Below are positions 10,538 through 22,928 of a stretch of 64,000 nt of DNA, one piece after another. The DNA lies in contig NC_089739.1 of NCBI RefSeq assembly GCF_035083965.1, forward strand, positions 11,830,001 through 11,894,000. The letters are read 5' to 3'. The position numbers and the translations under genes were made by a program. Every line of letters starts with the position of its first letter. Within the stretch, counting starts at the first letter, position 1. A model generated the notes under the pieces. It saw only the letters and a list, made by a program, of their open reading frames with translations. It was not told the origin of the DNA and did no database searches. Source of the DNA: Branchiostoma lanceolatum. Taxonomy: Eukaryota > Chordata > Leptocardii > Amphioxiformes > Branchiostomatidae.

Positions 10538-11153
10538 ATGTGCTTTTTCTTTCCCTTTAGTATAAAGTAGACCAATACACATGATGTAAATGAAACTAAA
10601 AGTTGCAGGCAATTTATTGCTCCCCGTTGTATTCCATACTGAGCCAAACTAAAGGCGCCTGGAGATTTGAATTTTACTTAGCACTTAGTCTTGTTAATGT
10701 TCACTGTAGAGATGGCGATTATTGACGTTAGATATAAGCATTACTGTTTAAAAATATTTTGCCAACGCCCTAGGGGTGGAGCCCGTTGTAAGCATAATAC
10801 GATCACATCTATACATTTATTTGGCAATTATAATTAGAGACATTTGTTTTGTTTCTTGCTTAATTCTACAATTATGCCCTGACTAGAAAAAGGGCCTTGG
10901 CTGTTTTAGGTCCAAGATGGGTGCAGTTCGGGATGATATACTGAAGATGTTCACTTAAGCTTCGAATTCAGATAAACCTTTTCTTTTTTCCTTTTCTTTT
11001 TTGTTTACAATCGAGGAAAGTATGTTAAGAAAGACTGACGTTTGATTTGTTTGGTTTCATTCCAGGTTTAACAACCCTGACGCCGAGCCAATCACCGTGG
11101 CGCACAGTGGTGGCTGCAATGGAGAGGGACTCTTCCCCTTGTTGGTGTCCTAA
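7964..11153 (+). CDS. Kazal inhibitor gene A, two domains (4 exons, ~158 aa)
   Basis: Exons 7964-8006, 9654-9792, 10174-10380 and 11066-11153, phases 1, 2, 2. Exon 1 is a signal peptide (MVVLQCLLVAVLLAG). Exon 2 has Kazal 1 Cys1-5 (C-x3-C-x7-C-x10-C-x6-C, with PVCGSN and VTYGNQC). Exon 3 begins with Cys6 of domain 1 (E-P-L-T-T-A-Y-Q-G-H-C), then an A-K-R-Q site, then Kazal 2. Exon 4 gives the last Cys6 (E-P-I-T-V-A-H-S-G-G-C) and stops at TAA 11151-11153. AATAAA is at 11246-11251. By the usual Kazal rule (second residue after Cys2) P1 is Phe in domain 1 and Ala in domain 2, suggesting chymotrypsin- and elastase-like targets. Secreted. Exon 2 is bracketed by two foldback elements. Confidence 0.93.
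8775..8965. mobile_element. Foldback MITE in gene A intron 1
   Basis: The end CACTGCACGAAATGGCCTCG is exactly inverted at the other end (CGAGGCCATTTCGTGCAGTG). Internal GGATCC-rich arms also pair. It is about 190 bp and non-coding, although frames run across both strands. Confidence 0.75.
9130..9571. repeat. Diverged direct duplication in gene A intron 1
   Basis: 9130-9275 and 9441-9571 align. Both run from CCTTTGAC(C/A) through GCGTACTCG, a CAACAAAAGT core and a GTTCTACAA or GTCTTCTACAA block. Confidence 0.55.
9304..9480. mobile_element. Foldback MITE, copy 1, upstream of gene A exon 2
   Basis: The arms GATTGCGCATGTGCAGTG..AAAGGTGAAGGCCCCTGAG and CTCAGGGGCCTTCACCTTTG..GCACATGCG form a long inverted repeat. 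A second copy lies just after exon 2. Confidence 0.7.
9569..9605. repeat. (CAAA)n microsatellite
   Basis: About nine tandem AAAC units lie 50 bp before gene A exon 2, inside intron 1. Confidence 0.9.
9805..9992. mobile_element. Foldback MITE, copy 2, downstream of gene A exon 2
   Basis: Same family as 9304-9480: GTGCGCATGTGCAGTATCAA at the left and CTCAGGGGCCTTAACC..GACACTGCACATGCG at the right. It starts within 15 bp of the exon 2 donor. Confidence 0.7.
10505..10542. repeat. (GT)n microsatellite in gene A intron 3
   Basis: About fifteen GT dinucleotides with a few interruptions. Confidence 0.85.
10755..10965 (+). repeat. Intron 3 block shared with gene B
   Basis: From TTGCCAACGCCCTAGGGGTG through GATCACATCTATACATTTAT to ATGTTCACTT it aligns with 24550-24740 in the same intron of gene B. 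It is the footprint of a gene A/B duplication. Confidence 0.75.
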
Positions 11154-11253
11154 ACTTTTAAACCGCACGATGGCGCTACTGTACATGGCGCTGCTGCAAC
11201 ATTGACAACACTGTCGTAGGAAAGAGAGTGAACTGTCATTCTTTCAATAAACG

Positions 11254-12200
11254 AGACTAATAAAAACGTCAAATTACATTTGATATCTTTTCTCCCAAAG
11301 CGAATAATCTATTATTATCATTATTTTTATTTAGAATACCTGAGTGCAATTTGAAATAAACAATTTGTAACATGCGACAGCCAGATACTGGTAGCTACGA
11401 GGTTAGAAATATCCTTTTCAACTAACAAAATAAAACGGTTAGTTTTAATGCCTCCTACCAGTGAAATAAAGCTTAAGCATATCAAGCTTAATTCATACTT
11501 AGGATAAGTGAAGGAAACAGTCTATTCAATGATATGGATATATGTCAAAGAATATCAAAGGAACCAACATATCAACTTCTTTTCTTCGCAAGCTCCAAAG
11601 AGAACAATGTTTTCTGTTTATTATCTTCGCCGAGAAGATTATGTTTTCGGTTACTCCAGCTGTTGGGTGGGTCTGTATGTATGTCAATAGCATAACTTGA
11701 GAAACCTTTGATGAATCTTCATGGTTTTCAAAAGGTGTGTAGCGGTTGTGCAAAGGAAGGTCAAGTTCGAAAACGGTTTACCTGGCGTTTTCGAACAGTA
11801 CTGCAGCGGACTTTTCATTTTTGTGTGTTTGTATGTAGGCAAAAACAGTGACGGAAACGTTGATGGATCTTTATGATTTTTGGTAGGTGAGTGGCGGTTG
11901 TAGGAACGGAGGGCAAGTTCAAAAATGGCTCCCCTGGTATTTTCTGTCGGTACTGCAGCGGGCTGTGCGTTTGTGTATTTGTATGTCGCCAACATAACTC
12001 GTTTCCTCATAAAAAGATACACAACTAGGCTAGTGGATAAAATTGCGAGGCATGTATTTTCTCCTTGCTTTAAAAGGTTGCAACCTTATGTAGAATAGGC
12101 TAGTGCAATAAACTGACAAAACATATACAACAGCCAAAGGCTGGAAGACCCACCTATAAAATTGGAGTTAACCATATTTACAGGTTTGCGATAGCAAAAC
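11254..12200. other. Gene-free stretch downstream of gene A
   Basis: It holds loosely repeated segments around 11630-11990 (GGTTGT(G/A)..GGAAGGTCAAGTTC and GGAGGGCAAGTTCAAAAA, with CTGCAGCGG), which look like fragments of an old interspersed repeat. No exon is supported. Confidence 0.45.
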
Positions 12201-13960
12201 CTGTTCTGTTTTTGCATCCAAGGATGGGGGCGGCCATGTTGGATGTGACCATTTTATTGGGAGGGGTGTTTCTTTTCGCTAATGTTGGGTGTGACTATTT
12301 TGACGGAGGGGTGTTTTTCTTGCTAGTTTTCTTTTTTTTTTCTTGCTAATTTTTTCTTGCTTTGGGTTGGGTGTGACCATTTTTACTGGAGGGATGTTGT
12401 TTTCACTAATGTGTGGGTGTGATAGATGGAAGTTATTAGTGTGGCGGTGTTGTGACCTTGCCGTTGGCACAAATGGACACAAGGCCCACTGTACTAAAGG
12501 ACGAGCAAGGTCCACTGAGCATCATGTTGTTGAGGTCTTGTCGGAAAGTAGAAGACGACAAGATCCCCAACGATAGAGGGTTAATAAAGATTTGTTATTT
12601 AATGTGATGTTGGATTAGGAAGTGTTGAAATCGATAATATTGTGGGTGGTTTTTGTCGCTAATGTTGGTTCCCTATATTTTTCCTAGTTTTGGGTTGGGT
12701 GTGACCATTTTGACCGGAGGGGTGGTTCTTGCCACTTATGTTAGGTGTAAGAGATGAATATTATTAGTGTGGTGGTGTTGTGACCTTGCCGTTGGCACAA
12801 ATGGACACAAGGCCCACTGTACTAAAGGGCGAGCAAGGTCCACTGAGCATCATGTTGTTGTGGTCTTGTCGAAAAGTAGGGGACGACAAGATCCCCAACG
12901 ATAGAGGGTTAATAAAGATTTGTTATTTAATGTGATGTTGGATTAGAAAGTGTTGGAATCAATAATATTGGGGGTGTTTTTTGTCGCTAATGTTGGTTCA
13001 ATATATTTTTCTTAGTTTTGGGTTTGGTGTGACTATTTTGACCGGAGGGGTAGTTTTTGCCACTAATGTTAGGTGTAAGAGATGAATGTTATTAGTGTGG
13101 TGGTGTTGTGACCTTGCCGTTGGCACAAATGGACACAAGGCCCACTGTACTAAAGGACGAGCAAGGTCCACTGAGCATCATGTTGTTGTGGTCTTGTCGA
13201 AAAGTAAGGGACGACAAGATCCCCAACGATAGAGGGTTAATAAAGATTTGTTATTTAATGTGATGTTGGATTAGAAAGTGTTGGAATCAATAATATTAGG
13301 GTTGGTTTTTGTCGCTAATGTTGGTTCCCTATATTTTGCTTTGTTTTGGGTGTGACCATTTTGACAGGGGTGATCTTTGCCACTAATGTTAGGTGTAAGA
13401 GATGAATGTTATTAGTGTGGTGGTGTTGTGACCTTGCCGTTGGCACAAATGGACACAAGGCCCACTGTACTAAAGGACGAGCAAGGTCCACTGAGCATCA
13501 TGTTGTTGTGGTCTCGTCGAAAAGTAAGGGACGACAGGATCCCCAACGATAGAGGGTTAATATAGATTTGTTATTTAATGTGATGTTGGATTAGAAAGTG
13601 TTGCAATCAATAATATTAGGGTTGGTTTTTGTCGCTAATGTTGGTTTCCCATATTTTTCCTAGTTTTGGGTTGGGTGTGACCATTTTGACCGGAGGGGTG
13701 ATTTTTGCCACTTATGTTAGGTATAAGAGATGAAAGTTATTAGTGTGGTGATGTTGTGACCTTGCCGTTGGCACAAATGGACACAAGGCCCACTGTACTA
13801 AAGGACGAGCAAGGTCCACTGAGCATCATGTTGTTGTGATCTTGTCGAAAAGTAAGGGACGACAAGATCCCCAACGATAGAGGGTTTATATAGATTTGTT
13901 ATTTAATGTGATGTTAAATTAGAAAGTGTAGGAGACGTGATCTTAAAGAACATGGCAGTT
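12200..13960. repeat. 328-bp satellite array (five units plus edges)
   Basis: Five copies of a unit containing CCTTGCCGTTGGCACAAATG, GGCCCACTGTACTAAAGG and AGATCCCCAACGATAGAGGG. The CCGTTGG landmark occurs at 12461, 12789, 13117, 13437 and 13765, giving spacings of 328, 328, 320 and 328. Copies are highly alike in the CCGTTGG to ATAGAGGG half and looser between. It lies between genes A and B. No conserved frame. Confidence 0.9.
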
Positions 13961-16900
13961 GTGGTCTTGTCAGAGATGTAGGGACGACAGCCACAAAAAC
14001 AATGAACGATTAGTTTGTTTAATGGTGAGATGGCCAATTAGCTTTTGGAATAAAATTAAGTCAATTTTGAAATGGTGAATACTTAAGACCCTTTCCTTCT
14101 TACAATAAAGAATGGCCGATGTATAAATACGGTTTCTTTTAGATGCCGATTTGAAGACGACCACATCAAGGATAAAGAAATGACACAGAGACAACGATTC
14201 CCGCATACTTACCAAGGGAGACGTAAACGTTATAACACTGACTGATTATGACTTCATAATGTTGGCTTACTACGATCCTTATTAATTACTGAATGTCTCT
14301 ATTTCTCTCTTGACCTTAAATTCCTAGTTTTACAAATCTCTCGTCTCCTGTCTTACTCTGCTCACACAACATTGATTACTTTATCTCTTCGCTGCAGTTC
14401 ACTTAAACAAATGAATAACCGTCAAAGAATTATAGCACAACAATTAGCAGACTAATTCTAAAGTAACCGTTCCAAGTTTGGTAAGGAGTTGCACTGTAAC
14501 TTCTTGGACGTAAGTGACGGAGTGAAATGTTACTGCAGCTTGCAGTTGCATACACATTTGTATTGGGTTTTTACCATTCGTACATCCGGTTTGATTTTAA
14601 CGAGGTTAATCACCTGTATTTTCTTTCATAACGTTATACATGCAAAATCAGCTTCTAAAAGTTGCACACTAAAATAAACAACAAAATAGACAATACGTAT
14701 TCGTTTGAATCAAATAAAGTGGACAACATGTGCACGCCAGTGTGTGGATTCTCTAAATCGTGTCAGGTAATGTCTGGTTGTAACAGCACAATCATTGTAA
14801 CACGGCTTTGATGCTGGTCCGGCAGTGGAAGGTCTCCGGCAACCTCCCCTGCTGCGGTTAGAGTCTGTGTGGGAAACGGCCAGATTGTTCCAGGCCTGGA
14901 TTGTTCCTCCCTAGTGCACGTGGATACCGGGTGCCCCGATGACCTTGTAGTCCGGTATAGGTGACCTGTGCAGGGATCGAGAAAAAAACATACAGAAACA
15001 TATCAACCTGAATGCTCTCTTCTTTGGTTCTTGTCGTCTCTGAAGACGGTAGACAGCTTCGGTCGATTTAACCTCTTGAATTATTGACTTGAATTAGACT
15101 ATTCCAAAATCATGATTGGCTTTTCTTTTTCAAAGTAGTTGGCGGTGGCATGTTAGTCATGTAGTTGCTAGGTCCTACAGCCACAGGGAAACAAAATTTA
15201 GAATGTATGTGACACTGATAAGCTGTTTGACATATTTCTTAGTACCTACGAATATGGCGTGTTATAAGGTTTTGGAGTTCGATTAAAAAAATAGGGCTCG
15301 AAATTCGCATTTTAGTACAGGTAAAATTGTACTAATTTTATCTTTAGCTAGGAAAACAACATTTGGAGTTAAATATGCGTGAAACTGATAAGCAATTTCA
15401 CAATTTTGGGTCCCTAGGAATTTGACCTCTTATCCTGTAACTAAGGTGAGTGAAGAGTGTACGTGTAGGGCTCAACATCTGCATGCTAGCACAGGTAAAA
15501 TTGGAGTTGCGCAGGTAGTTTTGACGGACTTTTACTAATTTAGGCCCCCATTCCGTTGATCGAATTGAGTTATCTGTGAAATCTTTGGTCGCTCATAAAA
15601 GGTTGCTGCATTTGAGATTTTGGGTCGCCGTAGAGATTCCACTTGAGCACGTTTTCCAGGAGTTCGGCACTCTCACGGTGATCTGGTCAATTTTACGTTT
15701 TTTTAATGGTATTTATTATATATTCGAATTATTGTTTTATTAATTACAAATCTTTATAAGTATTCATAAATGTTTCTAACAAAAGAAAATACGAGAATAC
15801 TATATTTCAGAAGTTGTTCTGATCATTTGCAAACATTTCGAAAGTGACTGTCAAAAGAGATAATTTTTTTTAATAGATTTGAAATATAGATAGCCAGATA
15901 GGTTTATTTCATATTTCGAAATATTTCGAACTAAAGATATGGGTCATTTGCCCCCCGTAACCGTGTTGTGACTTGGAATGGGGTCCTTATGTCGCCGTGA
16001 GAGCGCGGCGAAAGCGCCGTCCAAGTGGAATGGGGGTATAACTGATACTTTAAGAATTGGACGAATGCGCCGTATCCTTTTTTTTCTACATTTGTAATTA
16101 TGTTGAGCCCAACATACTGTTGGGCGCAATATATTGTGTTCGTATGGTTTCTTTCTCCTGTTAAATCTTGTAATCGACTCAGCTCGGTCGTCCCTGCACC
16201 AACTGAGCTGAAATTTGGTATACGTGTAGAGTAGGTAAATACCCTGGGAGCATTTTTTAAATTTTGTTCGATATTGACCTTGAACGTGATTTTATTGAGG
16301 TTTTTCTGACCAAAAACGTACATTTTGGCCTCCTGTGCTCTGGAAATACATCCAAATGACCTGAAATTTGCTATGGTGGTACATTGAACAAATATTTAAA
16401 GAATCCCATTCGCACTTTTGGCATACAATACTTCGAAATGCGATTTTAGAGGGTGTTTTGGGAAGAAGATCGGCTATTTTCCTCATATGGGGTCACTGAC
16501 CTATAGGTCACATCTTTATTCATCTGGCCGGGTTGACTAATTCGGTCAGCCAATGAGAGAGCGCAGATTTATCAACCTCAACCTGATTGGTTGAAATAGT
16601 CAATTTAATTAGGGGCACTACTAGTACTCTGACAGGTGCAGACACAACTTCACTACTCCCTGGCTCACATCCTTGTGTTGTAAGTTATTGTTGTGTCCTA
16701 CTGAAGTTATGTAAGTGCAATTGAGTGGAAGGTTCAAAACTTTTCTGGTGGTATTTTTCGACACACACGGTGTTTTTCTTATTTTAACACTGCATGGAAA
16801 CAAAGATTTTTAACACTGCATGGAAACAAAGATTTCTACAAGTTCGCAAGCTTGGACACTATGGTAAAACCTGACATTTCCTTGCTATGTACACGAATTT

Positions 16901-17260
16901 TCTACCCCTCTGTCACCAAGATTGGACACTAGTGCGCACAATAGTGCACACAAAGTACCCAACGTTTCCCACCTTAGGAAACATCCCGTGTCGGGACGTT
17001 GACAATAACATTAACATTAACAATAGAGAGTTGTGAAGTGCGTGAAAATTTACGTTGAGCTTGCTTTGAGTAGTTGTTTAAAGTTTTTGGCTAAAAATGA
17101 CGTAAATCAGTAAGAATTTTCAACCTCCTTACGTAAACCCCTGTTACATGTCTACACTATATCGGGCCGCGGGGAAGTCTTGAATATCGGCGCTGATCGA
17201 TAGCGCATTAAACAAAATGTGTGGCGTAGCGTTGTACTAAAAAAATAATAGCATATGAAT
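13960..17260. other. Gene-free stretch between satellite and LINE
   Basis: No exon or structural RNA was recognised. A 28-bp tandem doublet (TTTTTAACACTGCATGGAAA) lies at about 16783-16833. Short reading frames here have no family resemblance. Confidence 0.45.
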
Positions 17261-17399
17261 ATGGATGCCTGGAAGAGCCCATCCATGCATAGGGTTTCAA
17301 ATTGGGAGAGATCCATTTCTGACTGGTCTTCAATTCAATTATTCATTCAAATACCAACATTGCAGACATACAACAAACGTTAGCCTCTATGCCACAGTC

Positions 17400-18580
17400 G
17401 CTTTTTGCGTGGGGAGGGAAATGGGCGAAACAAGTGCTACCGTGGAGCTCTCTCGGAGTGGGAACACCTGACATGCGGAGTTGCGCAGGGAACTCTACTA
17501 GTACTAGGCCCCATATTATTCCTGGTACTGATTGACGACGCTGCTTCTGATGCCTCTAGCCCGGTATGGAAATACGTGGATGATATGAACATGCTCCAAT
17601 CAAGACTGCTCAAACAACCTTCAACCCTACAGTCTGATCTGGATCAGTTATGCCAATGGACGTTAAACAACCACATGCTACTAAACGACTCTAAATGCCT
17701 GGCTATGCACATCACTTTCTGTCGGAACCATCCCCCCTGCCACCACTGCGAGTCAACAACGCACCGCTAGCTGTCGCCCCCAGCCTTAAGATCCTTGGAC
17801 TCCACATCCAGAATAACCTTCGTTGGGACGTCCAAGTCAAGCAGATGGTGGGAAAGGCCGCAAAGAAACTCTACCTGCTCAAAAGACTTAAAAGGTTCAT
17901 GTTATCGCGTAATGACCTCATCACAATCTACACGTGCTATATCAGACCGATTCTAGAATACGCTGCACCTGCCTGGACATCTGGCCTCACCAAACTGCAA
18001 ACAGAGAAACTCGAACAGATCTAAAAACGTGCCTGCCGGATTATTCTGGGCAACGACTACACTGGCTACACCCACGCCCTGCAACAGCTAGGACTCAAAA
18101 CACTGGCACAAAGAAGAGAGGACTTGTGTCTCAACTTTGCAAGATCTCTGATGGAGTCCAACTTCAGGGATTGGCTTCCGAGCACAAGAGGGGACATATC
18201 CGGCCGTAACACCAGAAGCAAACAGAAACTTAACACACCACTCTGCCGCACCAACAGACTAAAAAACTCGCCGATTCCGTACCTTGTAACCCTGCTGAAT
18301 AAGTGACTTAACAATCCCACGTTTTCCCTACTCCAATGTACCAATCAACACAATCCTGTCATGTTCGAATGCTCCAATGTTTACAACGTCGTGTTTTGTG
18401 TTGTAAATGCAAAGTCTTTTTAAATGGCACCATTGCTAAACGATGTATATTTGTATATAATCACATGATTTTTTATGCGAGCAAATGTTAAAATACTCGC
18501 CAATTCAGACTTGTTTGTCTGCGATGTGGTATTGTCAATAAAGTTTCAAAGTTTCAAAGTTTCAAAGTTTCAAAGTTGCA
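17400..18580 (+). mobile_element. CR1-like LINE remnant with broken reverse transcriptase
   Basis: Translation gives G-V-A-Q-G-T-L-L-V-L-G-P-I-L-F (RT motif 4 region), then Y-V-D-D (catalytic motif), a thumb-like L-N-D-S-K-C stretch and L-K-I-L-G-L-H-I, followed by the typical R-P-I-L-E-Y-A-A-P-A-W C-terminal block. The frame shifts once near 17,700 and has TAA at 18022-18024, so the copy is dead. It is 5'-truncated. The 3' end carries tandem GTTTCAAA octamers (18541-18578) after TCAATAA, as CR1-type elements do. Confidence 0.85.
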
Positions 18581-18589
18581 TTTGCTCCC

Positions 18590-19290
18590 GCAAATGTTGC
18601 CTTTCTAGTTTTTTATGTTTTTTACACGTGAACAAATGCGACGTATCATTTTTCTACATTTTTAATTTATCTTCAGCTAATTCTACAATTGTCGGGGGTT
18701 GAGGTTTTCAAACGTGGACAAATGAGATGTACTGGAATTAGTTTTGGAATTTTTACGTTTGTCAGGCGTAAAATTTTAATACGTGGATGATACATGCGAC
18801 GTATAATTTTTTCTAACTACACAACTAATTCTAAATTAATTTGTCGGGGGGGGGGGGGCTTTGCACATTTTCATACTTGACAAAAAGATGTACTAGAATT
18901 GCATTTCTACGTTTTTCGGGCATATGATTTATGGTTTTCATACGTGGACGATGGGACGTTTTTTTGTACATTTGTACTTTGTCTTCAGTTAATGCTACAT
19001 TTGTCAGGGGTGAGATGTACTGGAATTAGTTTTGGAATTTCTACATCTGTCAGGCGTATGATTTTCATACGTGGACGAGTGCGACGTATTATTATTTTCT
19101 ACATTTGTAGTTTTTCTACTGTAACAGTCTACATTTGTCGGGGATGTAGATTTTTAAATGTGTACAAATAAGTTGTATTGGAATTAGTTGTTATACGTGG
19201 ACATGCGACATACTAGAATTAGTTCTGGAATTTCAACGTTTGTATGGCACATGATTTTGAAACGTGGATGAATGCGACGTATTTCTAAAT
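18590..19290. repeat. Degenerate direct repeats next to the CR1 remnant
   Basis: The blocks GATGTACTGGAATTAGTTTT, ACGTGGACAAATG and TGCGACGTAT recur irregularly (for example near 18726, 18887, 19014, 19171 and 19207). It looks like a decayed minisatellite. Confidence 0.6.
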
Positions 19291-20135
19291 TCTAGGCTGC
19301 TAAGTTATTGCTCATTTTTCATCAAACCTAAAAAGTTTCAATAACACTTTTAACAGCAATTCTGAATATCAAACATACGTCGAGATGGTTTCGAAAATGG
19401 CTACTTGCCGAAATCTCTACCTTGCCATGAAAGGTATCTGAAATGACCACAAAAGCGTAACGTTAACATAAAACTGAAAAGACCTACCTGCACAAAAACA
19501 GAAACAGACGCCTCTTACCTCAGTTCTGTACAGATCGACTCTGGTGTTATTTGTCCTTCCAGTCTCAGAATCTAAATTTCCATAGTCGAGTCCTGTCTGC
19601 GGAACGTGCAACAACTTTTCCTGCCTTGGAGATTAATGAACAAACGTCTGGTGTTGCTATTTTCAAACAGTCCATATTCTTCCAGTCTCTTCTGGCCGTG
19701 CTTCCCCGTTGTTGTTTCCACTGCTGACATGGGGGTGATACATCCCTTCTTGCTCACCATGTTGTCACAACTTTCGATTAGAGTTTAGAAATCTCCATGT
19801 TATCTGCTAGAAATGAGTTGTTTTCTAACACAAGAAACGCCCTTTGTTCTCATACGTCTAGACACTGTGGCCACGGTACTAGACTGTGTCTGCAGCTGTG
19901 TCCTTCTGTCCGCCCACCAGACCAGTACCCTGTAACTGATACTCCCATGGGTGCATCCATGTTGCTGTGCCTGGAGAAGTCATTAACTCGGAAACAGGGC
20001 TTAAAATTGATACCCAGTCAAAGTTTCCATCACAATGGCACCATCCCAACTTTGCTAACATGTCATACCATTTGTGGTCTATATCTATATACTATATTGC
20101 CTAAAAGACCTAAAATTTGGTCATAACAAGATGTA
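19291..20135. other. Gene-free stretch, nothing recognised
   Basis: Several 60-110-codon frames exist on both strands but show no family features and no paired splice sites that I can support. Confidence 0.4.
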
Positions 20136-20139
20136 ACAT

Positions 20140-22060
20140 TGACGATGGATTAAGGGCAAGAGTAACGGATTATGGTTAGGGTTATGGATTAATTAAGGTT
20201 ATGGTGACGGATTAAGGGTAAGGATGACAGATTAAGGGAAAAGGTGACGGATTAGGTTATCGGGTGACAGATTAACGGCTATGGTGACGGATTAAGGGTT
20301 ATGGCGACGTGACTGATTGAAGGCAACCACTGTGAGGGATCAAGGCTTTCGTGACAAATTAAGGGTTATGGAGACGGATTAAGAGCAAGGATGGATGATA
20401 AAGGTCAAGGGCAACGGATTAAGGGCCAGGGTGACGGATTAAGGGAAAGGATGGCGGATTAAGGGAAATGATTACAGATTGAGGGTAAGGATGGCGGATA
20501 AGGGGAAATGATTACAGCTTAAGGGAAAGGTAACGGATTAAGGACTAAGTTGACGGATTAAGGGTAAAGATGACGGATTTAGGGAAATGATTACAGATTA
20601 AGCGAAAGGGTGACGGATTAAGGATTGTGGTGACGGATTAAGGGCAAAGGTTGCGGATTAAGGGCTATAATGATGGTTTAAGGGTGATGGTGACGGATTA
20701 AGAGCAAAGATGGCTGATGAAGGTCAAGGGCAACGGATTAAGGGCTAATGTAACGGATTAAGGGATAAAGTGACAGATTAAGGGTAAGAATGGCGGATTA
20801 AAGGAAATAAGTACAGATTATGGGAAAGGGTAACGGATTAAGGGCTAGGTTGATGAATTAAGGGTAAGGATGGCGGATTAAGGGAAATGATTACAGATCA
20901 AGGCGAAGGGTAACGGATTAAGGACTAAGGCGACGGATTAAGGGTAATGATGGCGGATTAAGGGAAATGAGTACAGATTAAGGGAAAGGGTAACGGATTA
21001 AGGACTAAGGCGACGGATTAAGGGTAAGGATGGCGGATTAAGGGAAATTATTACAGATTAAGGGCAAGGATGACGGATTAAAGAGGAATGATAACAGATT
21101 AAGTGAAAGAGTGATGGATTAAGGATTGTGGTGACGGATTAAGGGCAAAGGTCGCGGATTAAGGGCTATGGTGACGGTTTAAGGGTGATGGTGACGGATT
21201 AAGGGGAAGGATGGCTGATGAAGGTCAAGGGCAACGGATTAAGGGCTAGGGTGACGGATTAAGGGATAAAGTGACAGATTAAGGGTAAGGATGGCGGATT
21301 AAGGGAAATGAGTACAGATTAAGGGAAAGGGTAACGGATTAAGGACTAAGGTGACGGATTAAGGGTAATGATGGCGGATTAAGGGAAATGAGTACAGATT
21401 AAGGGAAAGGGTAACGGATTAAGGACTAAGGTGACGGATTAAGGGTAATGATGGCGGATTAAGGGAAATGATTACAGATTGAGTGTAAGGATGGCGGATT
21501 AAGGGAAATGAGTACAGATCAAGGGAAAGGGTAACGGATTAAGGACTAAGGTGACGAATTAAGGGTAATGATGGCGGATTAAGGGAAATGATTACAGATT
21601 GAGTGTAAGGATGGCGGATTAAGGGAAATGAGTACAGATTAAGGGAAAGGGTAACGGATTAAGGACTAAGGCGACGGATAAAGGGTAATGATGGCGGATT
21701 AGGGGAAATGAGTACAGATTAAGGGAAAGGGTGACGGATTAAGGACTAAGGTGACGGATTAAGGGTAAGGATGGCGGATTAAGGGAAATGATTACAGATT
21801 AAGGGCAAGGATGACGGATTAAGAGGAACGATCACAGATTAAGTAAAAGGGCGACGGATTAAGGATTGTGGTGACGGATTAAGGGCAAAGGTCGCGGATT
21901 AAGGGCTATGGTGACGGTTTAAGGATGATGGTGAGAGATTAAGAGCTATGATGACGGGATAAGGACAACGCTGAGGGATTAAAGGCTTTCGTGACAGATA
22001 AGGGGCAAGGGTGACAGACTTGGGTCTCTGCTGACATATTAATGTTTATGATAACGGTTT
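20140..22060. repeat. 20-bp minisatellite with 80-bp higher-order units
   Basis: About 95 copies of a 20-bp unit of form (GTGACGGATTAAGGGNAANG). In the central part four variants alternate in order (GTGACGG.., ATGGCGG.., AGTACAG.., GTAACGG..), making an 80-bp higher-order repeat. It sits roughly 0.9 kb upstream of gene B. It contains ATTAAGGG but not tandem TTAGGG, so it is not telomeric. Confidence 0.92.
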
Positions 22061-22928
22061 AAGGGCGGATTCACTTCACAAATCACCATGCAGCGCAGAT
22101 GACAGCTTCCCTAAAATAATGTATATCTTTGTCTAAGCTTCCTGCACACCATAGTGCATGGTAATATATCGTTACTGTATTCTGCAATCATGTTTGAAAG
22201 ATTTCTTAACAAAAACAAACCTGCAGTTCCGTGGCAAGCAGCTAAGGGACCGAAACTTACCCCACTTCTTTCTTACGTGAAATTCAAAAGTGGGGTAATT
22301 ATGCAAAAGGTTTTAGTGAAAATGTTCTTTTCAACTGAAGGTACCACCGGAAAAGTACATTCTCCCAAGGGGGTGGGTTTTACAAAAATATTCCATTTCA
22401 GAACAGTCAGTTTTTAAGATTTTGCAGGGGATAGAGATGAAGTGAAATATGACGTATGACGTATTTTAACTATTTACTTTACAACTGTTACCTTTCTAGT
22501 TATGTTCATTTCCCCCCACATTAGTTACACTGAAACGCAAACCTGTTCATATTTGCTGAACAAGCTAATATTTATCTCTAGTTTTAGGATACGTTTAGAG
22601 TCCTGTATTAGTCTCAAATTTAATTCATAAGAAGGAGCTATCCTATTTCAGACATTATCCTGCAGAAAATGTCAACAACTACATTAAGGAACAAATATAT
22701 CAACTTCCCGAGGTCATATTGAACCATATATCGATGTGTGTAAACGGGCACATGCGACAACGGATGTCACGAATCCGAGTGTAAACGAGGTCACTTTTAG
22801 GTCACATCCTGTATCCAGTGTAAAAAAAGCCTACCGATAGATACTTTGTGCATTGAGAGTGCAGTCATTTAGTTGTGAAGGGCTACTAGGATTTTTTTTC
22901 GTCGATTCAGGAAAAGAACACGAACGTC
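22061..22928 (+). promoter_or_regulatory. Upstream region of gene B
   Basis: About 870 bp between the minisatellite and gene B's ATG. GTCACTTTTAGGTCACATCC at about 22791-22810 contains two direct AGGTCA-like half-sites (nuclear-receptor type). No clear TATA box. This is only a weak motif observation. Confidence 0.25.

Noticed and set aside
17265-17471. Separate small gene before the reverse transcriptase
   Set aside because: It overlaps the decayed LINE and shows no start context or family feature.
20140-22060. Interstitial telomere tract
   Set aside because: Units are GGATTAAGGG in a 20-bp period, not tandem TTAGGG, and variants have higher-order order.
20140-22060. CRISPR-like array
   Set aside because: There are no unique spacers; adjacent units are near copies, and the genome is eukaryotic.
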